From Mycolicibacterium phocaicum (lineage in GTDB: Bacteria > Actinomycetota > Actinomycetes > Mycobacteriales > Mycobacteriaceae): a DNA stretch of 64,000 nucleotides. The notes beneath the pieces are model-generated. The model saw nothing but the letters and a program-made list of their open reading frames with translations, was not told the origin of the DNA and did no database searches. The position numbers and the translations under genes were made by a program. Location: assembly GCF_010731115.1 (NCBI RefSeq), contig NZ_AP022616.1, positions 5,580,001 to 5,644,000 on the forward strand, in the 5' to 3' direction. Below, one piece after another: positions 44,324 through 55,373 of the stretch (positions are counted from its first letter, which is position 1; each line of letters begins with the position of its first letter).

Positions 44324-44992
44324 ATGACAACCCAATCCGTGGATTCTGCCCGCTCGACCATGTTTGCCGACGACACCGAGCCTGCGCCCGAGCCGCACGC
44401 CGACGTCGTCGTCAAGGGCCGCAACGTCGAGGTCCCCGAACACTTCCGCATCTACGTTTCCGAGAAGCTCGCTCGATTGGAGCGCTTCGATCGCACCATC
44501 TACCTGTTCGACGTCGAACTCGACCACGAGAAGAACCGCCGCCAGCGCAAGAACTGCCAGCATGTCGAGATCACGGCACGCGGTCGCGGTCCGGTGGTGC
44601 GCGGCGAAGCGTGTGCCGACAGCTTCTACGCCGCCCTCGAGGGGGCCGTGAGCAAACTCGAGAACCGGCTCAGGCGCAGCAAGGACCGCCGCAAGATCCA
44701 CTATGGCGACAAGACGCCGGTGGGGCTCGCCGAGGCGACGTCCATCGTCCCGCCCGAGGACCTGCCCGAGGTGCCGAACCAGACCGCAGCCGCCGAGGTC
44801 GACGACCACGTGCCCGGTCAGGTGGTCCGCGTCAAGGAGCACCCGGCCAACCCGATGACGGTCGATGATGCGCTCTACGAGATGGAGCTTGTCGGACACG
44901 ACTTCTTCCTGTTCCACGACAAGGAGAGCGACCGGCCGACGGTGGTCTACCGCAGACATGCCTACGACTACGGATTGATCCGTCTGTCCTGA
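44324..44992 (+). CDS. hpf: Long-form ribosome hibernation promoting factor
   Basis: A 222-aa long HPF (Rv3241c type). The N-terminal S30AE domain (about 25-125; DVVVKGRNVEVPEHFRIYV, then QHVEITARGRG) binds the decoding site of idle 30S subunits. The C-terminal domain (about 165-222; MTVDDALYEMELVGHDFFLF) mediates dimerisation in other bacteria. ATG 44324 chosen; TTG 44315 would add three residues and has GAGAAG closer. A hairpin terminator follows the stop, separating it from secA. Confidence 0.94.
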   Translation: MTTQSVDSARSTMFADDTEPAPEPHADVVVKGRNVEVPEHFRIYVSEKLARLERFDRTIYLFDVELDHEKNRRQRKNCQHVEITARGRGPVVRGEACADSFYAALEGAVSKLENRLRRSKDRRKIHYGDKTPVGLAEATSIVPPEDLPEVPNQTAAAEVDDHVPGQVVRVKEHPANPMTVDDALYEMELVGHDFFLFHDKESDRPTVVYRRHAYDYGLIRLS

Positions 44993-45003
44993 GGTCCCGC
45001 TGA

Positions 45004-45033
45004 TGCGCCCCCGGCCGAACCGCCGGGGGCGCA
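45004..45033 (+). terminator. GC-rich hairpin terminator after hpf
   Basis: TGCGCCCCCGGC (45004-45015) and GCCGGGGGCGCA (45022-45033) form a perfect 12-bp stem with a 6-base loop, 11 bases after the hpf stop. No long T-run follows (CTCTTAT). Confidence 0.8.
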
Positions 45034-45120
45034 CTCTTATCTGCCGATTCCGCCGGTCACCTACGATGGTCACGTCTAACCCGCTGACGTATATCCGTTC
45101 CAGACCCACAGGGGAAAAGC

Positions 45121-47889
<2,769 letters not shown>

Positions 47890-47894
47890 CCCGC

Positions 47895-48395
47895 TCAACC
47901 CAGCTGCAGGGCCACGAATTGCCAACGCCCGCCGAGCATTTCGATGCGTCCGGCGGCGGCGTGCAGACGTGGCCCGCGGCTGAAGGTGGCGAACACCTCG
48001 GCGGCCGTGGGCAACCCGTCCTGTTCACGGGCGGTGCGTAGCCGCACCTTGCGCAGCGCTGCCGTGCCGTCGCTCCGGTTGTGGTGGGGCCATGACGACA
48101 TGGCGTCGAACAGTGTCGAGGTGACCAGCGGACGCAGCTGCGCCATCGGCCGGCGCCGGTCGCTGACCTCCAGGACCCGGCGCAGGGCGGCGTCGGCGAA
48201 CATCAGCGCGGCCGTGGGCGGCGCGACCTCGTGCCGAGATACGACGGCGGATACGGTCGCGCAGTCCGGTTCGGGATCGGCCACCACCTGCAGTCGGTTG
48301 GGGGCACGCACCGCCGCGCCGGTCTCGATCGGCGCAGGCTCGTAGTCGACGATCGGCGCCGTGAGGTCGATGTCGATGCGGGTTGATGCGGTCAT
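47895..48395 (-). CDS. Rv3235-family protein
   Basis: 166 aa, homologous to the conserved actinobacterial protein next to secA. The N-terminus is disordered and Ala/Pro-rich; the C-terminal half (about 60-166) has helical and strand segments (LRRVLEVSDRRRPMAQLRPLV, then RGPRLHAAAGRIEML, WQFVALQLG). The end of the domain resembles the last strands seen in small SecA-linked proteins of actinobacteria. It is convergent with secA, five bases apart. Its ribosome site GGAGAG is inside a hairpin (see the 48401-48443 entry). Function unknown. Confidence 0.82.
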   Translation of the reverse strand: MTASTRIDIDLTAPIVDYEPAPIETGAAVRAPNRLQVVADPEPDCATVSAVVSRHEVAPPTAALMFADAALRRVLEVSDRRRPMAQLRPLVTSTLFDAMSSWPHHNRSDGTAALRKVRLRTAREQDGLPTAAEVFATFSRGPRLHAAAGRIEMLGGRWQFVALQLG

Positions 48396-48400
48396 GAAAT

Positions 48401-48443
48401 CTCTCCAGCCGTCGGTCAGGTGCGTGACGCATCTGCTGGAGAG
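48401..48443 (-). promoter_or_regulatory. Leader hairpin sequestering the ribosome site of the Rv3235-family gene
   Basis: On the minus strand CTCTCCAGC (48443-48435) pairs perfectly with GCTGGAGAG (48409-48401), and the second arm contains the GGAGAG ribosome site that ends six bases before the ATG at 48395. The 25-base loop contains a smaller hairpin (GCGTCACGC). This could mask translation until the structure opens. Confidence 0.45.
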
Positions 48444-48577
48444 TTGCAGACCGCTAAATCATCGCACCGGTTTCACCAGGTGCTCGACGCCAATTCGCCG
48501 ATCCGGTGCTGCGGGGGACCGGTCCCGGGGATACCGTGACGGGGTCGATCCGCCAGGGGTGAAGGAGAGCGGGCTGC

Positions 48578-49990
48578 ATGGTGACCCGGTTGTCGGCGTC
48601 GGACGCGTCGTTCTACGGGCTGGAAGACTCATCGACACCCATGTACGTCGGGACGCTGTCCATTCTGCGTAAGCCGCGGGCCGGCCTGAGCTACGAGACG
48701 CTGCTGGCGACCGTCGAGGCCAGGCTGCCGCAGATCCCGCGCTACCGGCAGAAGGTCCGCGAGGTCACGCTCGGCCTGGCCCGGCCGGTCTGGGTCGACG
48801 ACCGCGACTTCGACATCACCTATCACATCCGGCGCTCGGCGCTGCCGTCCCCGGGCAGTGACGCTCAGCTTCATGATCTGGTGGCCCGGCTGGGCTCGCG
48901 ACCGCTGGACAAGACCCGGCCGTTGTGGGAGATGTGCCTGGTCGAAGGCCTCTCTGACAATCGCCTGGCGATCTACACCAAGACCCACCAGGCGCTCGTC
49001 AACGGCATGACGGCGCTGGAGATTGGGCACGTCATCGCCGACCGCACGCAGAAGCCGCCCGAGTTCGGCGAGGACATCTGGATCCCGGGCCGCGAACCCA
49101 GCGACGCCTCGCTGCTGCTGGGCGCCATCGGGGAGTGGATCACACGCCCGACGGCACAGCTGGCCGCCGTGCAGTCGGCGGCGGCGGACATGATCTCCAG
49201 CACCGAACAGTTCGTCGAGGCCGGCCGGCGCGTCATCGACATGGCCCGCACGCTGGTCCGGGGCACCGCCCCGAGCAGTCCGCTGAACGCCACCGTGTCC
49301 CGCAACCGGCGATTCACCGTCGCCAAACACGAGCTGGAGGAGTACCGCCAGCTACGGACGCGCTTCGACTGCGACGTCAACGACGTGGTGCTGTCGGTGG
49401 TGACCGGCGCGCTGCGGAACTGGCTGATGTCCCGCGGTCAATCGGTGTCGACGGGCCTGACAGTGCGGGCCATGGCGCCGATGTCTGTCTATCCCGAAAC
49501 CGACCATCTGGAGACCGCCGGCCCCGGCCAGGCGATCAGCGAGGTGACACCGTTCCTGGTCGACCTGCCGGTGGGCGAGAACAACGCGCTCGTCCGGCTG
49601 TCCCAGATCGCGCACGCCACCGAGACCCAGGCCACGACGACCACCCCGGTCGACGCGCGCACCATCGTCACGCTGTCGGGTTTCGCGCCGCCGACGCTGC
49701 ACGCCATGGGCACCCGGGTCGCGACCAGCTTCCCGGCGCGCCAGTTCAACCTGTTGATCACCAACGTCCCCGGCGCGCAGAAGCAGATGTACGTCGCGGG
49801 CACCAAGCTGCTGGACACGTACGCGGTGCCGCCGCTGCTGAACAACCAGGTGCTGGCGCTCGGCATCACGTCGTACAACGGCAGCCTCTACTACGGCATC
49901 AACGCCGACCGCGAGGCCATGAGCGACGTCGACGTGTTCCCGAGCCTGTTGCGCGAGGCGCTCGACGAGCTGCGCGAGGTGGCGCGCTGA
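48578..49990 (+). CDS. tgs3: WS/DGAT-family acyltransferase (Tgs3-like)
   Basis: A 470-aa member of the wax ester synthase / diacylglycerol acyltransferase family. M. tuberculosis has this gene split into Rv3234c (tgs3) and Rv3233c; here it is one intact frame. The catalytic motif HHxxxDG is altered to HQALVNG (137-143), replacing the second His and the Asp, which are normally needed for catalysis. The structural motif NVPG (LLITNVPGAQ) is retained. Triacylglycerol synthesis is therefore uncertain. ATG 48578 follows GAAGGAG. It overlaps ppk2 by one base. Confidence 0.88.
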   Translation: MVTRLSASDASFYGLEDSSTPMYVGTLSILRKPRAGLSYETLLATVEARLPQIPRYRQKVREVTLGLARPVWVDDRDFDITYHIRRSALPSPGSDAQLHDLVARLGSRPLDKTRPLWEMCLVEGLSDNRLAIYTKTHQALVNGMTALEIGHVIADRTQKPPEFGEDIWIPGREPSDASLLLGAIGEWITRPTAQLAAVQSAAADMISSTEQFVEAGRRVIDMARTLVRGTAPSSPLNATVSRNRRFTVAKHELEEYRQLRTRFDCDVNDVVLSVVTGALRNWLMSRGQSVSTGLTVRAMAPMSVYPETDHLETAGPGQAISEVTPFLVDLPVGENNALVRLSQIAHATETQATTTTPVDARTIVTLSGFAPPTLHAMGTRVATSFPARQFNLLITNVPGAQKQMYVAGTKLLDTYAVPPLLNNQVLALGITSYNGSLYYGINADREAMSDVDVFPSLLREALDELREVAR

Positions 49991-50820
49991 TGGCGTCCAG
50001 GAAGGCCCGCAAGATTCCCAACGAGGTGTACGAAGCCGAGATCTTCCGGCTGCAGACCGAGTTGGTGAAGCTGCAGGAGTGGGTGCGTGCCACCGGTGCC
50101 CGCATCGTCATCGTCTTCGAGGGGCGCGATGCCGCGGGCAAGGGCGGCACCATCAAGCGCATCACCGAATACCTGAGTCCGCGTATCGCGCGCGTCGCGG
50201 CGCTGCCGGCGCCGAGCGACCGGGAGCGGGGCGAGTGGTACTACCAGCGCTACATCGCGCACCTGCCGGCGAAAGGCGAGATCGTGCTGTTCGACCGGTC
50301 CTGGTATAACCGGGCCGGCGTCGAAAAGGTGATGGGGTTCTGCACCCCGCAGGAGCACGCGCTGTTCCTGCGGCAGACCCCGATCTTCGAGCAGATGCTG
50401 ATCGATGACGGCATCATCCTGCGCAAGTACTGGTTCTCGGTGTCCGATGGCGAACAGCTGAAGCGGTTCCGGTCGCGCCTGAACGACCCCGTCCGGCAGT
50501 GGAAGCTCTCGCCCATGGACCTCGAATCGGTGTATCGCTGGGAGGACTACTCGCGGGCCAAGGACGAGATGATGGTCCACTGCGACACCCCGCAGAGCCC
50601 GTGGTTCGTCGTCGAATCCGATATCAAGAAGCACGCGCGGCTGAACATGATCGCGCATCTGCTGTCGACGATCCCGTACGAGCCGGTCGACCATCCGAAG
50701 GTGGAGCTGCCGGAGCGTCCGGTCATCACCGGGACGTACATCCGGCCCTCACGCGAACTCACCACCTATGTGCCAGATCACGTGGCCGAGCTGATGGGCG
50801 ATCCCGAGAGATCCCTCTAG
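49990..50820 (+). CDS. ppk2: Polyphosphate kinase 2
   Basis: A 276-aa class I PPK2, transferring phosphate between polyphosphate and nucleoside diphosphates, mainly making GTP/ATP from polyphosphate. Walker A is FEGRDAAGKGGT; Walker B/lid motifs are VLFDRSWYNRAGVE and WKLSPMDLES. ATG 49990 shares a base with the preceding stop (TGATG), indicating an operon with the acyltransferase. Orthologue of Rv3232c. Confidence 0.95.
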   Translation: MASRKARKIPNEVYEAEIFRLQTELVKLQEWVRATGARIVIVFEGRDAAGKGGTIKRITEYLSPRIARVAALPAPSDRERGEWYYQRYIAHLPAKGEIVLFDRSWYNRAGVEKVMGFCTPQEHALFLRQTPIFEQMLIDDGIILRKYWFSVSDGEQLKRFRSRLNDPVRQWKLSPMDLESVYRWEDYSRAKDEMMVHCDTPQSPWFVVESDIKKHARLNMIAHLLSTIPYEPVDHPKVELPERPVITGTYIRPSRELTTYVPDHVAELMGDPERSL

Positions 50821-50829
50821 AGTGCCCTG

Positions 50830-51336
50830 GTGCGTGTCTATATTCCGGCGACCCTGGCGATGCTGTCGCAACTCGTGGCAGACGGGGTGATGCCGGCCCG
50901 CAGCGGTACTGCGTTCGCCGTGACGCCGACGTTGCGTGAGGCCTACGCGCACGGCGACGAGGACGAGCTCGGCGAGATCGCGCTGCAGGAAGCCGCGCTG
51001 GCGTCACTGCGGCTGCTGGCCGGCGAAGGGGTCGGCGAGGAAGCCGGGTTGCCGCCGCGGCGGGCGGTGCTGGTGGCCGAGGCCGAAGAAGTGACGGTTC
51101 GCCCGGATCTGGACGACGCGGTGGTGCGCCTGGCCGGGCCGGTCAAGCTGGCCGACGTGATCGCGGCGTACGTCGACAACTCGGCGGCCGAGCCGGCGGT
51201 GCTTGCTGCGGTGGCCGTCGTCGACGCCGCCGACCTCGGTGACGAGGACGCCGAGCTCACTGTCGGAGATGCTCAGGATCATGATCTGGCGTGGTACGCC
51301 GCTCAGGAGTTACCGTTTTTGTTGGAGCTTCTATAG
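50830..51336 (+). CDS. DUF6912 family protein
   Basis: A 168-aa orthologue of Rv3231c, a conserved actinobacterial protein of unknown function. It starts VRVYIPATLAMLSQLVADG and is acidic, with several Ala/Val helices; no signal peptide or catalytic motif is visible. GTG 50830, nine bases after the ppk2 stop, so probably the third gene of that operon. A gap of 85 bp with a palindromic operator separates it from the reductase gene. Confidence 0.83.
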   Translation: MRVYIPATLAMLSQLVADGVMPARSGTAFAVTPTLREAYAHGDEDELGEIALQEAALASLRLLAGEGVGEEAGLPPRRAVLVAEAEEVTVRPDLDDAVVRLAGPVKLADVIAAYVDNSAAEPAVLAAVAVVDAADLGDEDAELTVGDAQDHDLAWYAAQELPFLLELL

Positions 51337-51372
51337 CCCTTGTCCCTGGCTTGCAGGGGTAGCTACTTGTGC

Positions 51373-51392
51373 GTAGGTTACGGTACCGTAGG
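51373..51392. promoter_or_regulatory. Palindromic operator upstream of the desaturase reductase
   Basis: GTAGGTTACGGTACCGTAGG contains the perfect 12-bp palindrome TACGGTACCGTA (51379-51390), 30 bp before the start of the reductase gene. The same 20-mer with two compensating changes occurs upstream of desA3, so one regulator probably controls both genes. Confidence 0.7.
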
Positions 51393-51421
51393 TTAGGACG
51401 ACCAACCGAGCGGGAGTGAAC

Positions 51422-52564
51422 GTGGCCAAGAACACCATCAAGGTCTCGGCCAATGTGGTCGACACGGTGCGGCCCAAGGTTGCCGGCGCCAAGGAACGGC
51501 CGGGGTGGCACGCGCTGCGCACGCTCGTCGGGCGCATCACCACACCGCTGCTGCCGGATGACTACCTCAAGCTGGTCAATCCGCTGTGGTCGGCACGGGA
51601 GCTGCGCGGCAAGGTCGTCGAGGTGCGCCGCGAGACCGAGGATTCGGCAACCCTGGTGATCAAGCCGGGCTGGGGCTTCTCGTTCGATTACCACCCGGGG
51701 CAGTACATCGGCATCGGCTTGCTGGTGGACGGCCGTTGGCGGTGGCGCTCGTACTCGCTGACCTCGAGCCCGGTGGAATCGCGCGGCGACCACACCATCA
51801 CCATCACGGTGAAGGCCATGCCCGAGGGCTTCCTGTCGACCCACCTGGTCGGTGGCGTGGCGCCCGGCACCATCGTGCGGCTGGCCGCGCCGCAGGGCGA
51901 GTTCGTCATGCCGGATCCCGCGCCGGGCAAGGTGCTGTTCCTGACCGCCGGGTCGGGCATCACCCCGGTGATGTCGATGCTGCGCACCCTCGCGCGCCGG
52001 GACCAGATCACCGACATCGTCCACCTGCACTCGGCCCCGACCGCGGCCGACGTCATCTTCGCCGACGAGTTGGCGAAGCTGGCCGAGGCTCACCCGAGCT
52101 ACCAGTTGCGGGTGCGGGCCACTCGTACCGAGGGACGCCTGGACCTGTCGAAGCTGGACGAGGAAGTCGCCGACTGGCGGACGCGCGAAGCGTGGGCGTG
52201 TGGCCCGGAGGCCATGCTCCACGACGCCGAGCGTGAATACGCGGCGGCGGGGCTCGGGGTGCGCCTGCACCTGGAGCGCTTCGCGGCGTCCCGGGCTGCG
52301 GTCGAGGGCACCGGTGGTTCGGTGACCTTCGAACGCAGCGGAAAGACCGTCGTCGCCGACGCGGCGACATCGCTGATGGAGGCCGGCGAGCAGGCCGGCG
52401 TGCAGATGCCGTTCGGTTGCCGGATGGGTATCTGCCAGTCCTGCGTGGTGAGTTTGCTGGAGGGTCACGCACGCGATCTGCGGACCGGAGCGGAACGGGA
52501 ACCGGGCAGTCGGGTGCAGACGTGCGTTTCGGCTGCGGCCGGCGACTGTGTGTTGGATATTTAA
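51422..52564 (+). CDS. Ferredoxin reductase-type oxidoreductase, electron donor of DesA3
   Basis: A 380-aa orthologue of Rv3230c. It has an FAD/NAD(P)H reductase part ([13 protein letters not shown] for flavin binding; [15 protein letters not shown] for NAD(P)H) and a C-terminal plant-type [2Fe-2S] ferredoxin domain ([13 protein letters not shown], with a fourth cysteine in VQTCVS). It passes electrons from NADPH to the stearoyl-CoA desaturase encoded next. GTG 51422 is preferred over GTG 51416 because GGGAG is seven bases before it. Confidence 0.94.
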   Translation: MAKNTIKVSANVVDTVRPKVAGAKERPGWHALRTLVGRITTPLLPDDYLKLVNPLWSARELRGKVVEVRRETEDSATLVIKPGWGFSFDYHPGQYIGIGLLVDGRWRWRSYSLTSSPVESRGDHTITITVKAMPEGFLSTHLVGGVAPGTIVRLAAPQGEFVMPDPAPGKVLFLTAGSGITPVMSMLRTLARRDQITDIVHLHSAPTAADVIFADELAKLAEAHPSYQLRVRATRTEGRLDLSKLDEEVADWRTREAWACGPEAMLHDAEREYAAAGLGVRLHLERFAASRAAVEGTGGSVTFERSGKTVVADAATSLMEAGEQAGVQMPFGCRMGICQSCVVSLLEGHARDLRTGAEREPGSRVQTCVSAAAGDCVLDI

Positions 52565-52605
52565 CAAAACCGCAGATCTGGGAAATATAGAATTTGCTGT
52601 CTAGC

Positions 52606-52638
52606 AACCTACGGTTGAGTAGGTTACGCTAGCGTAGG
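52606..52638. promoter_or_regulatory. Composite palindromic operator upstream of desA3
   Basis: AACCTAC (52606-52612) and GTAGGTT (52619-52625) form one inverted repeat. Overlapping it, GTAGGTTACGCTAGCGTAGG (52619-52638) holds the 12-bp palindrome TACGCTAGCGTA. The latter 20-mer differs at only two positions from the site before the reductase gene. It ends six bases before the desA3 ribosome site. Confidence 0.7.
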
Positions 52639-52657
52639 TAACTGGAAGGAGGTCGAT

Positions 52658-53917
52658 ATGGCAGTCACTGACGTACCTGAATTCACGCACTTGACCGAAG
52701 CCGATATCGAGGCTCTGGGCGTCGAGCTGGACGCGATCCGGCAAGACATCGAGGAAAGCCGCGGCGTTCGCGACGCGCGCTACATCCGCCGCACCATCGC
52801 GGCACAACGTGCTCTCGAAGTGGCCGGCCGCCTGCTGCTGTTGCGCAGCTCGAAGCGGTCGTACTGGTGGGCCGGGGCAAGCACCCTGGGCGTGGCCAAG
52901 ATCATCGAGAACATGGAGATCGGCCACAACGTCATGCACGGCCAGTGGGACTGGATGAACGATCCCGAGATTCACTCCTCGACGTGGGAGTGGGACATGA
53001 ACGGCGTCTCCAAGCACTGGCGGTTCACCCACAACTTCATGCACCACAAGTACACGAACATCCTCGGGATGGACGACGATGTGGGCTACGGCCTCATTCG
53101 CGTCACCCGGGACATCCGCTGGAAGCCCCATCACCTGTTCAACCTCGGGTTCAACACCGTCCTGGCGTTGTTGTTCGAGTGGGGCGTGGGTCTGCAGCAC
53201 CTGGAGCTCGGCAAGATCTTCAAGGGCCGCGACGACCGCAAGGCCACGATGATCCGCGTGCGTGAGTTCGGCACCAAGGCCGCGCATCAGCTGGGCAAGG
53301 ACTACGTCGCGTACCCCGCGCTCACGTCCCTGTCACCGGGCGCCACGTTCAAGTCGACGATGAAGGCCAACTTCCTGGCCAACGTCATCCGCAACGTGTG
53401 GGCCAACGCGGTGATCTTCTGCGGCCATTTCCCCGATGGCGCCGAGAAGTTCACCAAGACCGACATGGTCGGCGAATCCAAGGGCGAGTGGTACCTGCGC
53501 CAGATGTTGGGCAGCGCCAACTTCAACTCGGGTCCCGTGCTGCGCTTCATGAGCGGCAACCTGAGCCACCAGATCGAGCATCACCTGTACCCGGACCTGC
53601 CCAGCAACCGGCTGTACGAGATCTCGATCCGCGTTCGGGCGCTGTGCGAGAAGTACGACCTGCCCTACACCACCGGGAACTTCCTGGTGCAGTACGGCAA
53701 GACGTGGCGCACCATCGCCAAGCTGTCGGTGCCGAACAAGTACCTGACCGACACCGTCGACGATGCCCCGGAGACCCGGAGCGAGCGGATGTTCGTCGAG
53801 CTCGACGAGAGCTTCGGCGCCATCGACCCGGCGACCGGCAACAAGCGCGGTCTGAAGACGGCCATCGCCGCCGTGCGCAGCCGCCGTCGGGCCAAGCGCG
53901 CCGCAGCCGCCGCGTAA
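52658..53917 (+). CDS. desA3: Membrane acyl-CoA delta-9 desaturase DesA3
   Basis: A 419-aa membrane di-iron desaturase introducing a double bond into stearoyl-CoA to give oleoyl-CoA. Histidine boxes: HNVMH (90-94), HNFMHH (125-130) and QIEHH in the SHQIEHHLYPD segment near residue 307. ATG 52658 has a near-perfect ribosome site, GGAAGGAGGT. It is encoded after its reductase, as in other mycobacteria (Rv3229c/Rv3230c), each gene having its own copy of the same operator. A perfect hairpin terminator follows eight bases after the stop. Confidence 0.96.
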   Translation: MAVTDVPEFTHLTEADIEALGVELDAIRQDIEESRGVRDARYIRRTIAAQRALEVAGRLLLLRSSKRSYWWAGASTLGVAKIIENMEIGHNVMHGQWDWMNDPEIHSSTWEWDMNGVSKHWRFTHNFMHHKYTNILGMDDDVGYGLIRVTRDIRWKPHHLFNLGFNTVLALLFEWGVGLQHLELGKIFKGRDDRKATMIRVREFGTKAAHQLGKDYVAYPALTSLSPGATFKSTMKANFLANVIRNVWANAVIFCGHFPDGAEKFTKTDMVGESKGEWYLRQMLGSANFNSGPVLRFMSGNLSHQIEHHLYPDLPSNRLYEISIRVRALCEKYDLPYTTGNFLVQYGKTWRTIAKLSVPNKYLTDTVDDAPETRSERMFVELDESFGAIDPATGNKRGLKTAIAAVRSRRRAKRAAAAA

Positions 53918-53924
53918 AGCAGTC

Positions 53925-53964
53925 GTGAAAACCCCCAAAACCGCCCGGTTTTGGGGGTTTTCAC
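53925..53964 (+). terminator. Perfect long hairpin after desA3
   Basis: The arm at 53925-53943 and its exact complement at 53946-53964 form a 19-bp perfect inverted repeat (GTGAAAACCCCC on the left, GGGGGTTTTCAC on the right) around two bases. It begins eight bases after the desA3 stop and includes T-runs, so it is a strong terminator on both strands. It also encodes the N-terminus of the next reading frame. Confidence 0.9.
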
Positions 53965-54398
53965 GTTTCCCTGCGGTCCTTCTGGCAGTGGCGCTCGCCG
54001 TCGCCTGCTCGCCGGGGCAGGCGCGGCCCGACACCGCCGCCGTGCAACTGGGCCACGAGTTCGTCCTCGCCGGCGGGCAGTCCGCGGTAATTGACGGCTC
54101 AGCGGTCGACACCGCGCCACTGCGGCTGAAATTCGATCGGGTGCTCGATGATTCGCGCTGCCCGAAGCGAGTGTCGTGTGTCTGGACGGGTGCGGCCCGG
54201 ATCGCGGTCACCGTCACGCCCGACGGCCGGCAGCCGGCCACGCTGGAGTTCAACACCAACCCCGCGCCGGGGCAGACTCACCTGACCGAGACGGTCGGCG
54301 GGTTCACCGTCGAATTACGGTCGCTGGACCCGTATCCCGAGACGCCGGGCACCATCCCGCTGCCGGACTACCGCGCGACGATGCTGGTGACGCGTTAG
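53925..54398 (+). CDS. Putative lipoprotein starting within the desA3 terminator
   Basis: A 157-aa protein with hydrophobic segment VLLAVALAVACS, the cysteine at about residue 28 being a probable lipid-attachment site. The mature part is beta-rich and has two further cysteines (DSRCPKRVSCVW), likely a disulfide. The only plausible in-frame start is GTG 53925, so the first 13 residues are encoded by the desA3 terminator stem. A later GTG inside the hydrophobic segment would destroy the signal peptide. Convergent with rsgA, overlapping by four bases. Function unknown. Confidence 0.6.
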   Translation: MKTPKTARFWGFSRFPAVLLAVALAVACSPGQARPDTAAVQLGHEFVLAGGQSAVIDGSAVDTAPLRLKFDRVLDDSRCPKRVSCVWTGAARIAVTVTPDGRQPATLEFNTNPAPGQTHLTETVGGFTVELRSLDPYPETPGTIPLPDYRATMLVTR

Positions 54399-55372
54399 TA
54401 CGTCGGCTCGTTCAGGACCGCGAGGAGACGACGGGCCGCCGCGACGCGGTCGACGGCCGGTCCGGTGAGCGCGTCCAGCGCGCACTCTGGGTCCGCCGGT
54501 GGGCCCATGTGCCCGCAGCCGCGGGGGCAGTCCTCGATGGCCTCGGCGAGGTCGGAAAAAGCCATCAGCACGTCGTCGGGCTTGATGTGCGCCAGCCCGA
54601 ACGAGCGGATACCCGGTGTGTCGACGACCCAGCCGTCGTCGAGCGGCAGCGCCACCGACTGCGTCGAGGTGTGCTTGCCCTTGCCGACGCCCGACACGTC
54701 ACCGGTGGCCCGGTCTGCTTCTGGCACAAGGCGATTCACCAGCGTCGATTTGCCGACACCGGAGTGGCCGAGCAGCACCGTGATCTGACCTTCGAGCAGG
54801 GGCGCCACGGCGTCGAGCGGGTCGTCGCGGCCGGCGGTGATGATCGTCAGATCCAGGCCGGTGAACTCGGCGGCGAACGGTTCGGCGGGAGCCAGGTCCT
54901 GCTTGGTCAGGCACAGGATGGGCCGCAGCCCACCGACGTACGCGGCGATGAGGGCACGCTGCACCAGCCCGGCACGCGGCGGCGGATCGGCCAGCGCGAC
55001 CACCATCAACAACTGGTCGGCGTTGGCGACCACCACGCGTTCGGTGGGGTCGGTGTCATCGGCGGTGCGGCGCAGCACCGTTCGGCGCTCGTCGCGGCGG
55101 ACGATGCGCGCCAGGGTGTCGGGCTTGCCGGACAGATCGCCGACGATGCCCACCGAGTCGCCGACCACGATCGGGGTGCGGCCCAGTTCGCGGGCCCGCA
55201 TCGCGGTGACAATGTGGTCGGGATTGCCGTCCAGCGCACAGCCCCACCGGCCGCGGTCGACGGTGACGACCATGGCCTCGCGCGCGTCGGCGTGGGTCGG
55301 CCGGTTCTTGGTACGCGGCCGCGAACCTTTGCCCGAGCGCACCCGGACATCGGATTCGTCGTACTCCCGCAA
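54395..55372 (-). CDS. rsgA: Ribosome small subunit-dependent GTPase A
   Basis: A 325-aa circularly permuted GTPase helping 30S maturation. The G4 motif LTKQD comes before the P-loop LGHSGVGKST, then DTPGIRSFG (G3), as expected from permutation. The C-terminal zinc motif is CPRGCGHMG...C. The N-terminus is an OB-fold preceded by a basic region. TTG 55372 starts one base after the aroA stop, so the two are cotranscribed (Rv3228/Rv3227 order). Confidence 0.95.
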   Translation of the reverse strand: MREYDESDVRVRSGKGSRPRTKNRPTHADAREAMVVTVDRGRWGCALDGNPDHIVTAMRARELGRTPIVVGDSVGIVGDLSGKPDTLARIVRRDERRTVLRRTADDTDPTERVVVANADQLLMVVALADPPPRAGLVQRALIAAYVGGLRPILCLTKQDLAPAEPFAAEFTGLDLTIITAGRDDPLDAVAPLLEGQITVLLGHSGVGKSTLVNRLVPEADRATGDVSGVGKGKHTSTQSVALPLDDGWVVDTPGIRSFGLAHIKPDDVLMAFSDLAEAIEDCPRGCGHMGPPADPECALDALTGPAVDRVAAARRLLAVLNEPTY

Positions 55373-55373
55373 G

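Noticed and set aside
44221..44868. 215-codon alternate frame over hpf
   Set aside because: Arginine-rich frame-shifted reading of hpf; hpf itself has clear domains.
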